64,000 bases of DNA, from NCBI GenBank assembly GCA_018287875.1, contig JAGVVL010000015.1, positions 1,240,001-1,304,000 of the forward strand. Reading direction: 5' to 3'. A program made the position numbers and the translations under genes. Positions 48,003-60,810 of the stretch are shown piece after piece. The stretch's first letter is position 1, and each line of letters starts with the position of its first letter. The stretch is from Nigrospora sphaerica. Lineage: Eukaryota > Ascomycota > Sordariomycetes > Amphisphaeriales > Apiosporaceae. The notes beneath the pieces were generated by a model. It was not told where the DNA came from, made no database searches, and saw only the letters and a list, made by a program, of their open reading frames with translations.

Positions 48003-49659
48003 TCAGTCAACGTCGTCATCATCCTTAGCCGACGTCCCGAAAGACAAGGGACTGGACTTCCTTGACGGCTGTTGTGTCCGCAACAGGCCACTGGCACCGC
48101 TCTTCGCCCAGCCACCATTGGTCACCACGTTCATGGCCGTATCCTCACTACGGGCCTCATCGCTGCTGCTTGAGTCGGAATCGTCGTCATGCTCAATGTC
48201 GATGCCGCTAGGGCTCAGTCTTCGCATGGAAACCGAGCTGGGGGGTTCGTCTGCGTAGAGGTTGGGATCACGGCCGAGGACGCGGTCCGCCTTGGATAGC
48301 CCCCTGCGGTCGTTGCGTGAGACTGAGGGCGCGGGCGCGGGCGTGTTCAGGTAGTGCCGAGTCACGCCGTTTTGGCCGGGGTTGTACGGTTGGCTCGGAA
48401 TGAAACTGGGCGTCTCGGCGCCCCAACCCGCCGCCTGCTCTCTTCGCCTCTGCTCCTCGCGCTCCCGGGAGATGCGGTCGCGCGCCTCGAGCCACTTCGG
48501 GCTCGGCTCCCAAGTCCAGCCGTCGCCCGTCGTGTTGGCGATGGGTAGCAACCACAGATAGGGGGTAGGGCCAAACAGATGAAGTAGGTTCTTCTTGGCG
48601 CCCAGGTCGAACGCGTTCGGGAGATTGCTGGAGTCCTGTTCGTCCAGGTACTCCTCGTATCGTTTGCGGGCGCGGATACGCTCCATCTCCTCGTACGACA
48701 CGTGCGTGTGGTTGAAGCGACTGCTGTTGGCGCCATCGGCGCTGATGCGCTCCTCGCCCTCTTCTGGTCGTGTGACGCCCGGAAGCGCGTTTGCGTGTAT
48801 GTCCAACAACTGCCGGCCCAGACCGTCTCCGTGGTTCTGCGAGGAAAATTGATCCTGCATGGTCTTACGCAGTGGTGACAAGTAGCGCGTCTTCTCCAAG
48901 CACTCTATGGTGGTTTGTCCCCGGCTCGCCAACAGAATGTGCCACGCGGTAAAGGCGCCCACCACCAGGCCAATGATGCCCGAGATGACGGCAAGCATGA
49001 TGTTGTTCACCGGCATTAGAGTGTCGACGTACTGGGTCTGGTTGACCAACTCGGCCCAGACCCAGGTGCCCGAGACGGCGAAGCTGTAGAGGCAGAAGAC
49101 CGTCGTGTAGATCAGGAACAGCAGGAAGGCCTTGTGGTTTCGCAGACCGATGCACGTGGCCAGCCAGGGGCAGTGGTGGTCCATCTTCAGCACGCAGCGC
49201 CTGCAGGTGCTGCAGTGATGGGCGCGGTCGGGCTTCCGGGCCTGGCACTTCTTGCAGAAGCGCAGCTCGCCGTTCGACTTGACGGTGAAGGAGGTCGCGG
49301 GGGGCGCGGCGTGGGTCGGCAGCGTCGAGTAGCCGTAGTCGTTGGTCGTGCTGCCGGGGGGCGTGAAGACGGCCGTGGTATAGCACCAGTTGAGGAGGCC
49401 GTAGAGCAGTACGCCGACGATGGACGATTGGGTCCCTGCAGGTTGAGAGTCTGTGTGAGTCCATGGGCCGGAACCGGGGGGGAGGAACGTCAGACGCAGG
49501 GTCAAACTCACCGGTCCACGAGACCGTCTTGGCCGGGTGGTTTCCGATACTAACAACGACCCAGACGGCCCAGGTCGTGAGGCCATACACGAAGACCAGC
49601 GGAAAGTACGTGATGCATTTGCAGCAGTAACGCTCCATCTTACGGCCCCAGCGAGCCAT
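48003..49659 (-). CDS. PFA3: Pfa3-type vacuolar palmitoyltransferase (DHHC zinc finger)
   Basis: DHHC protein S-acyltransferase; Pfa3 acts at the vacuole, where it palmitoylates Vac8. Two exons: 49659-49512 and 49435-48003, with intron 49511-49436 (76 bp, donor GTGAGT, acceptor CTGCAG). Splicing restores frame (SWTG|TQSSIVG) and gives 526 residues. The start MARWGRKMERYCC places the first membrane span immediately after it. Spans are seen at about 16-38, 54-72, 153-176 and 195-219. The cysteine-rich domain lies between spans 2 and 3, with the catalytic DHHC at residues 135-138. After span 4 come the TTIE (TTxE) motif and a long cytosolic tail. The tail contains NLLHLFGPTPYLWLLPIANTTGDG, a stretch I associate with fungal Pfa3. 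The final ~120 residues are Ser/Asp rich and disordered. Downstream of SWA2 on the same strand; both genes serve membrane trafficking but are separate transcription units. Confidence 0.93.
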
Positions 49660-50551
49660 GGCGGTAAAGGTAGACGACGGAGACGCGCTGCGCCTGTCCA
49701 TCTGGGGGGGGCCTTTAGACCCGGGGAAAGCAAGCGGCGATGCGACGGAGGGCTGGCGAGGCTCGTTTGAGGCGAGGCGCTGCGTTGCGCTGGGGATCGG
49801 GCCCTTCCCGAGGAACGCGCGGGATGTAACGATGGACACTGGGAACGAAAGCCCGGTGATTTGGCAAGGAGGAAGGAGGAACAAGACGACGGAGCCGAGA
49901 GACTAGGAACAGCAGCGCATTATCGGAAGGGGATACCCTGGCACAGCATCGTTCTGTACTATGCGGGAGACGGTCCTGAAATGGAAAGGTCTTTGCCAAA
50001 CAAGAGACTTATTAATCAGGAGATGTAACCAACAGGGACAGCCTAATAACCCCAAAGAAGTCGATGTGGATGTGGACGTGGACGCCGACGCGGACGAGTG
50101 GGGCTCAGCTCAGCTCAACTCAGCTGTGGCGCAGGCGGTGCTGGTGTTGCTTTTCACCACGAAGCCTTCTTTCCATGCAACTGCCGGCACATTCGCGGGT
50201 ACACCAAACCCCCCGACACCCGCGGCAGGTCCTACCACCTCTTTTCGGTAACCTCAAGGTCGTATGTAGTCGTAGAAAACCGTTCGAAGGCTGGCTACAG
50301 TGGATTATCGTAGACGCACTATTGTGGAACTCCCCTCCCCCAGAGATCGATCGTCACGTCACCACGATGCCACTTACAGGAGCACCACCTACCAGTATTG
50401 CATCTCTCATGTTCCGCTCATTTTCTCACTCTACGCCGCGTACTTGATATGCGGAAGCAAAAATCTGCCTTCCAAACAACAGTCCCCCGTGCTTGCTTGC
50501 TTCTTCGTAACGCTGCAGAGTCTACCAAGCAAATCTAAGGAGCAAAGGCGC
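49660..50551. other. Intergenic region between PFA3 and SWA2
   Basis: These 0.9 kb hold the PFA3 promoter and leader and the SWA2 3' flank, both on the minus strand. The PFA3-proximal half contains two in-frame-looking ATGs upstream of the chosen start (near 49704 and 49884). These would extend the protein with low-complexity sequence and are disfavoured. No separate gene is seen. Confidence 0.5.
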
Positions 50552-53352
50552 TCACAGCCCGTTTTCCGACTTGAACTTGTCCCAGGCCTCGTTGAGCGTC
50601 GCAAACACCGTGGCCGCGATGAGCTGCACCTCGGTAGGGGCGTTTTGTGGCAGCTGCGTGTCCGTGTTAGCTTTGCCCGGCCCCGCGCCCTCTGTCGACC
50701 GCCGTGGGTTCTCCTTACCTTGTCAGGGTGCGTCTTGGCGATCGCCTTCATGTAGTGAATCTTGACGCGGTTCGCCATAACAAGCTCGTGCATGCCCACC
50801 TTTTTCCACCCGCTGCCTTCCCACAGGACCTGATCCAGGCTGCCCAGCAGCGCTCGCAGGTTGTCTCGCTTGCCATCGCGCCAGAGCGAAATGCGCGCAT
50901 CAACCTTTTCGCTGAGCGCAAACCTCTCGTCGTCGGCCTGTTCCGCCGCTTTGTTCGCCGCCCGCAGTTTCTCCACCGCGTCCGAGTTCTTTTGCGGACC
51001 GAGGTCCGCCGCCGCCGACGGTTTCGGCCTCGGCTTGGCCGCCTGCACCGGCTTCGGGGCGGCCTTGGGTTTCGGTGCCAGCGCCTTCTGGCATCTCTGA
51101 CGTCCGGCTGTGGCCGTCGATCCTCCTACTCCGGCCTCCACGCACTGCTGCCATACGCTGCCCGCCTCGGCCCACTTCTCCATTTGCTCTAAAGCTTCGG
51201 CCTTTCGGCTCAGGGCTTTGCCGTACAGCTCCTTCATATCGCGCTGTTCCCCATCGCCCACTGTGACTTTTTCGCCCTCCCCACGGGTTGGGCCGATGAT
51301 GCTGACGGCTCTGTCGGCGTCTTCGACGGCTTGCTTAGGGCTGCCCGTCTTAAGAGCCGTCAGTGAGCGGTTGGTAAGCAGCACGATACACAGCGGATGA
51401 GCTTGTGGGATTCCATGAAGGGATTTTGTGTAAGACGAGTGTGCGGCATCAAAGTCGCCAAGCTTGAAATGCGCAGTGCCCTCCTGCCGGTTCTTGTTCG
51501 ACGCCTGCATGACGGCCGGCGCGACGGGGGGTATTTGTCTGACAGGGGCCGCGGGCCGTGGGGTGATGGGCCGCGACGCAGGCGGGCCGGGCTTGGCCGG
51601 CCCAGGTGCCGGGGAAGACTGAGCGACTTGCTGCGCAGGCCGTGCCGGGGGGGCAGTCGTGTTGAAGAGAAGATCCGGCTCGGCTTCGGCCACGGGCTGC
51701 GGCTGTGGGGTGGCCTTCTTTCTTCTTGCCGGGCTGACGTAGGCTTGGGCACTCTGCTCCTCAATGCTTTGTTGATTGAGACGGGTTCGCGGGTCCACCG
51801 GCGATGGAGAAGCCTGCTGCCATCTGGGAGCGGCTGCTGACTGCGCGGCTGGACGACTCGCTAAAGCGGGCGAGCCAGCGCGGGAGCCATCACGCGGGGC
51901 ATCGCGTCTCGAGGGGCCGGGCTGGGCTTCTCTAGCAGCACGGGCCGGTCGCTCCGGACGCATGCCTGAATCCAACATCATCGCTTCGTCCGTTGCCCTC
52001 GTCTGTTGCTTTTCGGGAGGGAAGGCCATATCTTGCTGAGCTGATCGCATCCATTTGGGTTGACTGGGGTCTCCGACCTCCTGGTTGAACTCGGCCACGG
52101 CCTTTTGCACTTGCTTTTGGCCAGTCTTCCATAGTGAGTTGGCGGTCTTGAAGAAACTGGTGCCCATAGCCGCCGCCCGCTGTTGGAGGTCATTGGCGGC
52201 TGTGTTCGGCGACATGTTGTCCGCCCTCGAGGGCGGCTCTGATGGGCCATCGCGCATCCAGGCCGGACTCGCATTGTGTCTGGACCGCCCATTTTCCCCA
52301 CGCGTTCTACTCCGTTCGCCTTGCGGATCCCGGGACGTGGACTTCTCATGGGTCTTCTTATGGGCATCGTCGAGCAGCCAGCCCACGGCGGCCTGGATGT
52401 TGAGCCCGCCTCCGCTCTCGGTTAGCCCGCGGCGAGCATTCTCCGGCGTGAAGCCCATTTCTACCAGCTCGGCGACGGCCCTGTCGAACGGGTCGTCGCC
52501 CCGCATTGGTGGGGCAGTATCGGGCTCGGAGTCGGTGTCGGAGTCGGGGCCTTCGATAGGCTTTCCGGGCTCGGGCTGAGGTTGCGCCGCCTGTGCTTTG
52601 CGTCGTACTTCCTCGACGGGCTTGCCAAGGTCGCCCAAGAAGTCGTCGTCCTCCTCCTTCGTCGCCGGGGGTACAGGCTGCGGCCCCGGTGCGGCTTTGG
52701 GCTGTATTTGGTTCAAGCCAAACGGATCGTCGTCGTCGTCGAAAGCAGCAGGCGAGGCGGATGACTGCACCCAAGCACTGGGATCGGCCAGGTCGGGCGG
52801 GGGCGGATAGTGGCTCGCGTTGTCCACCTTGGTATCCTTGTGGAAGGCGGCGAAGAGGTCATCGTCATCATCCCGCGTGCTGTGGCCGTTGCGGCTGGCG
52901 GGCGGAATAGCGCTCATACCCAACGGCACGGGCGCGGCGGGCGAAGTAGTGCGCGATGCGCCTGCGGATCCCTTCTCGAGCGTGTCCCAGAATTGTCCAC
53001 TGCCATACTGGGCCTGCATCTGCTTCTTCTGTTCCTCAGCCTTGCGTCGTTTCTCGGCTTCCAGCAGGTCCTGCCGCTCGCGCAGGCTCAGATTCGCATT
53101 GCTCTTGGCGCCACCGAAGTTGACCAGATTGCTAAAGCTGTCGGTGGCGGGCTTCGCGGCCGCCGGCCTCGAGGCTTGGGCTCCGGAGCCTTGGGCCGAG
53201 AGCGGCGTGTTGAGGCCCGAGGCCTGGGGAGACGGAGTCGGTCGTATCGGCGGATAGAAGGAGGCCTGGCTGCTGTTCATCGTGGGGTTTGGTTTCGCGG
53301 CGTTGTTCGTCGGCTTGGTCGAAGACCAATCAAGCCCTGACAGATCATCCAT
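50552..53352 (-). CDS. SWA2: Swa2/auxilin-like clathrin-uncoating cochaperone (UBA, TPR, J domain)
   Basis: Auxilin-type J protein that recruits Hsp70 to clathrin-coated vesicles for uncoating and vacuole or ER traffic. Exons 53352-50719 and 50653-50552, with intron 50718-50654 (65 bp, donor GTAAGG, branch GCTAAC, acceptor CGCAG), give 911 residues. The N-terminus is disordered, with NPT and DPF-like clathrin or adaptor motifs (DDPFGL, DDPFDRA). The UBA domain is at about 284-330 (VAELVEMGFTPENARRGL). A proline-rich linker follows, then TPR repeats at about 615-740 (GTAHFKLGDFDAAHSSY). The J domain is at about 835-911, with the essential HPD at residues 875-877. The intron falls directly after HPDK; without splicing the frame would run into unrelated sequence, while spliced exon 2 gives LPQNAPTEVQLIAATVFATLNEAW, the normal final auxilin helices. 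Domain order matches yeast Swa2. Confidence 0.94.
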
Positions 53353-56300
53353 GTTTGCGCGCGGGTCCTGAATGCTTCATCTCAACATGGTGCTCGTCAA
53401 GTCGTGGGTTTGCCTCTGGCTGGGCAAGGGAGTCTAGGTGTAGCTCGTGTTGGGCGACAACGCCGCGCAAGGTTGCGTATGCCCCCTAACTAATGGTAAC
53501 TTACTTAAGGTACGATGTGGCTTGAATACGGGAGCGGGAGGGGATGGAACGGATGGGATGGACGGCAGGTGTGGCGCTGTGTTCCTTCCTTTAGGTAAGC
53601 GATTCCATACGGGACAGAAAGCAGCAACAATCTTGGCGCTGCAATCGGTTGGAGATGCAAGGAGACCGACCCAGCACTTTGTCGCCAAAACCCACGTGGC
53701 ATATCTTTTGGGGATACGGCCCGAAAATGGCAGCCTTCCAGAAGTTCATCGTGCATACTTACTGCCCGTTATCGTGAGCAGGTACTTACTTGGGTACTTA
53801 CATAAGGTATTTCATGCTTCAGCCAAGAAGGAAGCAAGCGAAGTACCTGTTGCATTGCTCCAGAGATGGGTTTCTTCTAGAAAGGACGGTGCACAGCGAT
53901 CCTCGCCGCCAACATGTGATTCCGATCCAGCACGCTCCCTCTGAACTCATCGTGACCTGCTTGAACAGCCTCACGGCTGTGCTGACCGCGCCGGGGTGGG
54001 CGCGGTCATAGCCACGGAGCAAAGGGATGAACCAGGAAGGTGCCGTTCTCCAGGCCAAGCTACACCCAGTTCTCTTGCGACGCGGCGGCAGCCAATCCCC
54101 GGCCTTCTGCAGTTTACTGATGTAGTAGGTAGCACGTAGTAACAGCGATAGGCCTGCATGGGCAGAGCAAAACCTGCCTTACGCGCACCGCCTCGCGAGA
54201 CCACGGGACCCCCAACGGCTGTCGCGCACCGCCGCTCGGGGCCCGACCGGGCATGGCAAACTATTCCATCACGTCCTGCCAGCCTGTTGGCGCTCACGAT
54301 GTCCGGTGCGTTCCGGTCTCGCCATAGCGGGATGTAGCGTTGCAACGAGGCTCCTGGGTTACAACCAGCCCCGTCTCGTGCCTTTTGCCGAGTGTCAAGG
54401 GGCAGGCGGAGATCACACAGGAACTGTCTGAGAATTCCCCAGATACGAGACAGGCCTGCCCACGTTTCCTGCTGTTTCTCCGCCACGGGACTCGACTTGT
54501 CCGCAGTTCCCGCAGGAGCTTGCCTGGTGATCGCTCGGGCTTGTCTTTCAGCTGAAGGCGGGCAAGGCTTCTGACAGGCGAGCAGGCGGGGCCGACATGT
54601 TCGCCTGATCCTCAGCCCAAATGGATGGATCCCTCCCCCAATGCCTGTCTTCCTTGGTCAGCTTTGCGGAGTTGGTAACATCTATCGCCATCGGCAGTTT
54701 AAAAGCACAGCCGATCATTATATCATCGAGAAGAAGATGCCTGCCGGCATCTCCTGGTGAAATGCCTCGTCTGTCCGTCTGCCTCGAAACGGCCTGCCCG
54801 TGCGGCCAGGCGATCGCAGTCTTCCAAGGCTCTCGCCGTGATTTGGATCGGCAAACGGTCCATCTCGGCGGGGCGGGAGAAGCACGGAGGCAGCCTTTCA
54901 ATACTGCCCTGGCAGTGTGGAAGCAGGCAATTTACGTGGTGGATCCATGAGCGCATCCCGAGACGGCAAACCATGGAGACGAGCGATCGGTATAAACCCC
55001 GAGGGGCGACAGGCACCGCGCGGCCGTAGTTTGGCGAGCAACTGTACGAAGGGGGCGGTTGGCTGCGTCTTGTTCCATTCATTTTATCGTGCTGGCACAA
55101 AAAAAGGCCGACGATATCTCCAGTCGTTATCCCTGGGCTGTTCAGGAGACTGCAGCTCGAGGGAGACCAGCAAGCTGGTTTGCGGCGGCCCACGGCGGGT
55201 AATTGGGTGTTCCTGGCGACCTGGTAGTGGATGGTTTGAACTTTTGGGCCCGCGATGCACAGCGGCGTGGTAACTGCCGCACTCATTCCTTGCCGGAGCT
55301 GCATGAAGCTTTCCTCTTCTTTTTTGCTCCCATGCTTTTTCATTTGGGGGGGGAGAGGAATGGTAGTCCTGCAAGAGGAATGACGGCCCTAGACCCCAAA
55401 ATAGAAGACATGGTTTTTTTTTTCGGGCTGATTGCGCCGTCCTGTCTGACTGTCAGCACGACGCCATTGGGTCCCTTTTTTTAAGTCGACCCGCGATAAT
55501 GCGCAAGGATTGGAGTATAGGCACAACAGCTTACCCCTGCCCCGGAGCCAGGTGTAGAGGGCACAAGCTGAGTGGTCGACTGGCCGAAAGGCAAAGGGGT
55601 GATTGATCTCTCGTTACATTCACAGTCACCCGCCGGTCCCTGGATCGCATGCGTGTCCTTGGCAGGGCTGCCCTAGGTAGAGATTGGCCGTCTTGGTAGC
55701 GCCTCTCATTGGTTGGACGAGCCGAGGGCGGGTGCTGAAACGAGTTTCATGGCTCCCGATAGGAGCCCTATAGCAGCAGGTACTTAACCCTCTAGGTATG
55801 TAAGGCAACGGAACGAGCTGGGCGAAAGGCGCCTTGGCAGATATCGAGCGCTGGTTCGTTCTACCTTAGCTAGGTGATACTCGTGCTATCGGAGCCGCAG
55901 ATGTTTTCGTGGCGAGCTTGGTGGTGGATGGGGGAGATGGGGGTGGCATGGATGTCCGATACCCTGGGTTACGCCCCGCGTGCTCCCTTTTCCTCTGCCC
56001 CTCTCAGGCTCCTCTGAATGGATGGAGGGATGAAGGAATGGATGGATGTACATGCGACAGAGGTAGTGTGCGGAGCCCGAGAGGAGGTTGCGACCGGAGC
56101 GCCCTCTTCCCTTCGGCCCTTCCCCTGTCGGCCCAGGGCCTCCAGGCACCGTCGAATTGTGCTCCCCACGCTGCGCTGCACGAGGACCGCGAGTTGCACC
56201 AGGCGCGCGAATAGGCTCCGTAATAGGAGCCGACCAGTGGTGGCGCGCGCATTCATTGGCAGCGGCGCAGCTGGGCGCTTGGCCGCTTGGCCGAGGAGCC

Positions 56301-58922
56301 CCGGCGAAAAGGGCAAGCACAACAGAAAGACAGCACTGCCTCGACCGTGTCGACTGTGGACGGCGTTATGTCGCCCTTGACGGACCAGTTTCCATCCGTG
56401 CGAGCGAACCGTAAAGCATGCGCTACCGGGCCGAGGTCAGCCGTGCCGCTGTATAAATCTATTGGAATGGGTGCTGGTAATGGGAAGCGTCTGCTCATGG
56501 AGGGCATCTGCTCGTGGCAGCTGTTTTTGGGCGGCGCACGACGCCGAAAGATCAATGTCATTAGACTCGGATCTTTGTCAAGTTACCCCCGAGAGGTTGC
56601 TTCTTGACTCGCGCGGGCGAAGTGCCTGTGCCCAGGCTCAAACCCGACCTCTCCTCAGCTCGTGGAGCAGCCGGCCTGCCGGGGCAAGGACGGTTTGCAC
56701 CACGGTCCCCAGGGGGGCCACAAACACCCATCATGGGCAACTTGGCCCTTCCGCCTGGACGGCGCGCCCTAATGGCGGTTGATGCGGTCATGTCACGACC
56801 AAGGCTGGTTGTTGAGATGGAGTTTGCGTCTGGCGTCCCCGATTGGGTGACATTCCTCGTCTGCACATCGCTCCCGGTCGGCCTCTCCCTTCAGGACACT
56901 CACGTGGGCCCAGCCGACGCACGCTGTAGCGCATGTGCGTTTGGCTTGTCACAGGTGAATACTTACATAGTAGCCGAAAGTATAGAGTGTTCCGCGCATA
57001 GTGGTCCATATTCCCGGGCGCGGAGGGAAAGAGGCCAGTGGCCCCGTACCATCCAACCACATGTAGCATGCCATCCGGTGGAGAGAGGAGGAGGTATGCT
57101 ACCTAAGGTATGCCCATACACACATATGTACACAGGATACCTATCGCATTTTAGAGTGGTAGTGAGAAGGAAGCAAGCAAGCATCGGTCTATCTTGTAGG
57201 CACGTATGGTCGCGTGCATATGCGGTTGACGGCTGACGAATGCGCTGGCATACGCGCTCAAGGCCAAGTGGCCCGTAAGGCTCGGGACCTGGCATAAGTT
57301 TCCCAGGGGGCTGTACGGCCGATGTCAGTGGCGTCGCCGGGTCGATGCAGAAATGCGTGCGCACGCGCGCTGGCTCGACATGCACGGGGGCGGGGAGGGG
57401 GCGAATGGCGGGTTGCGGTCTCATTAGAGTCTGTGGCGGCCACCCAAGTTCTCAGCCCAATCCCGACAAGGATGAGGGGGCCGAGTGGCAGACATGATGG
57501 ACGTAACCCTCAGATGAGCGCAAACGACCACGGCCCTGCATATTCGGTTACGATCTACAGGCACGCAAGCCCGCCTCCGTGCTAAGCGATGCCATGTGGT
57601 TTGTGTACGCGACGACGTAGCGCAATCTATCTTCGCCTCCCCATCGTAGCCCTCACGGTTCGGGGCTGTCTGTGAGTAGTGCTGCTGGAGCGTTTGAGTG
57701 TTTGCCTGTGCTAGGCCGGCCTGCCAACGCTTGGTTCGTCCCTCCCCTTCTCTGGCAAAAACGACAAGGATCATGGGAAGGGGGGGCCACCCGACCCTGG
57801 TTCCTGGTACCTGCCTCGGGGCGGGGGCAGGCCTTAATCAAGTTCAGTGTGCCAAGATGGAGATCCTCCTCGAGACGGGGGGGAGTGATTTCACCCAATG
57901 CCGGAGCCCTACAATCCCACCGTTCGCTGCAGCCGGTGGGTCGCCAAACCGGCCCCAAAGAAGAAGTTACACAGTACTGTGACCCCCCTTGATCCCCCCG
58001 ACGAGAGGGGTGGAGCGTCAAGGGCGAGAGGCGAGAGGGAAAGAAGGATAGAGGCGAGAAGAGGGATTTTCGGGCGCGTGGAGCCCGTTTCCCGTCGGCT
58101 GCAACCCCCATGCGAGGGGGAAACGACGTCGAGGACCTTACTCCAGTCGCTACCTAGGTCTGTGAGGGCTAGTGGAATGGATGCTGGCTGGAGGTTGTCA
58201 TTCCATCCCGTCCCCATCTGCTGCGGGTGGACCGAATCAAGATGTGTACAGAGCGCGCGCGAGTGGGTGCCCCGTGTGGGTAAGGCGAAGTAGAAGCCCA
58301 TCCCATGTCTCTTGCTTGTCCGACCTCCCCCCTCCTGGACTGACTGCCCCCCCCCCCCCCCGGTACGCAGCGGGTGCCTTGTACGCCATTCCCTCATTAC
58401 ACGCCGTCGCCGCACCTCCGGTTCTTCACTTCGTCGTTCTGATCTCCTTCACGTATTCGTTCTTTTCCCATATCGTCCCACCCCCTACGCTCATTCGCAC
58501 CACCCGCGCGCGCCCTGCCATCTGGATGACCACGTCTGGATCGCGGGCCCTCACATTCATTCCTCTGGTTGCGCCTGTCTCTGACGAGTCTCCCTGTGGT
58601 ACTTCGCACCGCGCCTGTGGTGGCTAGTAACATCGCGAGACTGCCCGATCTGAATATCAGTCCTTCATTTCCCGGCGCATCACGAGCAAACAGAACACCC
58701 AAGTGCCCGACGAGCTTAGTGACAAGCGGCTACTATTGTTGCCAGTCCCAACCGTTCCTTCACCGGGCCTTTCAAACCAAAAATCAAATAGTCGCAGTTC
58801 CAACCCGATAACGTGGTTTTAGCTGGCCGTACCCGTCCACAGCCAGACCTTCAAAACCCAGCTCAACCCCCTCGACCGTCAACCCATCTTCACCCATCAC
58901 AACCACTTCCCAGTTGGACAAG
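53353..58922. other. 5.6 kb interval without a firm gene
   Basis: The left end holds the SWA2 promoter, with several TACTTA/TACCTA words at 53500-53520 and 53755-53815. The right end holds the promoter and CA-rich leader of the DUF1996 gene. In between, frames on both strands lack domain signatures. A minus-strand stretch at 54,550-54,740 includes FKLPMAIDVTNS and HWGRDPSIWAED, weakly like the segment before the heme site of P450s, but no heme motif follows. A 15-C run lies at 58347-58361. Confidence 0.5.
58347..58361 (+). repeat. Poly-C tract (15 C)
   Basis: Homopolymer run about 560 bp upstream of the DUF1996 start, in its promoter region. Confidence 0.95.
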
Positions 58923-60810
58923 ATGGTTTCCTACAAGGTCTTCGGTGCCGTCACCGTACTCTACGCCACCGGCGCAGACGCCTTCTTCCGCATGGAATGT
59001 CGCGGCCAGCTTGCCCAGGCTCGCATGGACCCTCTCATGGACTTTGGCACCTTTGGCTCTCACATGCACACCATTCACGGTTCCAGTGGTATGTCTCCCA
59101 TTTGTTTGTCATCGGGGTTTGGTTTGGTTTTATCTTTGGTTGTCCGTGTATGCCGTCTGCCGCAGCCCTCGCATCACGCCGCCTATCACGACCGCTTGCG
59201 TGCATCTTTTGCTGGCGTTCAGTGCTGACCTTGTACATGCAGGCTTCTCCGAGACTGCTACTGGTGATGACCTTCGCAAGGGTGACTGCACTTCTTGTGC
59301 GGCCAAGGAGGACATGTCGGCCTACTGGACTCCTTCCGTTTTCTTCCAGCACGAGAACGGCACCTTCCAGGCCACTCAGCAAATCGGCGGCATGCTTGCG
59401 TAAGTCGCCCGGCCGCTTCCCTCCACTCACTTTTTGGGGTCCTAACAGTTGGGGGGCAACACCGCTGACTCTGTTTCTAGCTACTACCTCTTCCGTGACC
59501 CCAAGAAGAACGTCAAGGCTTTCCCCAAGAACTTTGCCATGGTTGCCGGCAGCAACTACCGCCGCGCTTACACCCTCGGTGATGTTAGCAAGCCTGACCC
59601 CCCTCAGTCCCTGTGGGCTGCCATGGGCGAGACCACCCAAGAAGCTCTGGAGATGCGCTCCATTGGCTTCAACTGCCTGGATTACGGCAAGGCGCCCGAG
59701 CCGTCCCTGTACCGCCACGGCATGCCCTCCAAGGAGTACCTTGACGAGTTTTGCCCCGATGGTATTCGCATGGAGATTGCCTTCCCTTCGTGCTGGAACG
59801 GCATCGACGCCACCTCCGAGGACTCCAGGAGCCACGTTGCCTACCCCGATCTCGTCCAGGACGGTAACTGCCCTGAGGGCTTCCCTGTTCGCCTGACCAC
59901 CCTCTTCTACGAGACCATCTGGGCCACCAACGCCTTCAAGGGCCTCCCCGGAAAGTTCGTCATTGCCAACGGCGACCCCACTGGTGAGTAGTACTTGTCC
60001 GTATCCCTAAATGATGCAGCTACTGACGAGCACGCGTGTACAGGCCAGGGCTACCACGCCGACTTCATCAACGGCTGGGATTCCGACTTCCTGCAGAAGG
60101 TCATTGGAGAGTGCACCAACCTCTCTGGCCAGCTCACGGACTGCCCTCTTTTGACCCTCCAGTCCGAGCACGAGCAGCAGCAGTGCACGATCAACCCCCC
60201 AGGCGTTCTGGCCAAGGAGTTCGTCAAGAGCAAGGCCAACAGACTCCTCGACGCCCTTCCCGGCAACGTCAAGGTTCAGTACGGCCCCCAGTCGGCCACG
60301 CCCCCCAGCAAGGCTGGTGACATCGGCGACGCCATCACTAGCCTCTTTGGCGGCATTGGCAAGCACGGCAGCAGCACCACCACCAGCTCGTACAGCGCGC
60401 CTACTCTCGCGTACACGCCCGCTGCTTCTGGGTGGGGTTCGGGCCCCGTCGGCGGTGCCTTCATTGAGTCCTCCCCCAGCACCTCGTCCAGCATTCCCGC
60501 CGAGACGTCATCGACCGTGAGCCCCACGGCCCCCTCGGTCAACGTTGCTGCTGCTGTCCCCCAGCCTAGCACCACGCCTGCTCCTGCGCCCTCGTCGGAG
60601 CCCGGCGTCTCGTACGAGGTGGTCAGCACGCAGACCATCACCGAAGGTGCCCGAGTCAAGGAAATCGTCTGGGAGGAGCCTGTCGTCTACGTGACTGAGG
60701 ACTCGGTCACGACCGTGACGGTTCTGCCCGGCGGCAATGGCTTTGTCAAGTCGGAGCACAAGGCCCGCCGCGGCAACATGCGCCGCCACGGCCACCACGG
60801 ACACAACTAA
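58923..60810 (+). CDS. Secreted DUF1996-domain protein, 530 residues
   Basis: Four exons: 58923-59088, 59243-59399, 59481-59983 and 60044-60810. Introns of 154, 81 and 60 bp have donors GTATGT, GTAAGT and GTGAGT, and each has a CTGAC branch site. All joins keep frame. Residues 1-20 form a signal peptide (VTVLYATGADA, cleavage before FFRMECRG). The DUF1996 domain runs from about residue 21 to 305, with the family opening FFRMECRG, the HMHTIHGSSGFS motif, CTSCAAKEDMSAYW, FPSCWNGID and HADFINGW. The catalytic role of this family is not established; it is widespread in secreted fungal proteins. The C-terminal third is Ser/Thr/Pro/Ala rich and probably O-glycosylated; the last residues are basic and His rich (RRGNMRRHGHHGHN), with no GPI signal. 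Codons are strongly C ending and the leader is CA/CT rich, both typical of highly expressed fungal genes. Confidence 0.95.

Noticed and set aside
56733..57236. ATG-started 167-codon plus-strand frame
   Set aside because: No domain or codon bias distinguishing it from background; frames on the opposite strand overlap it.
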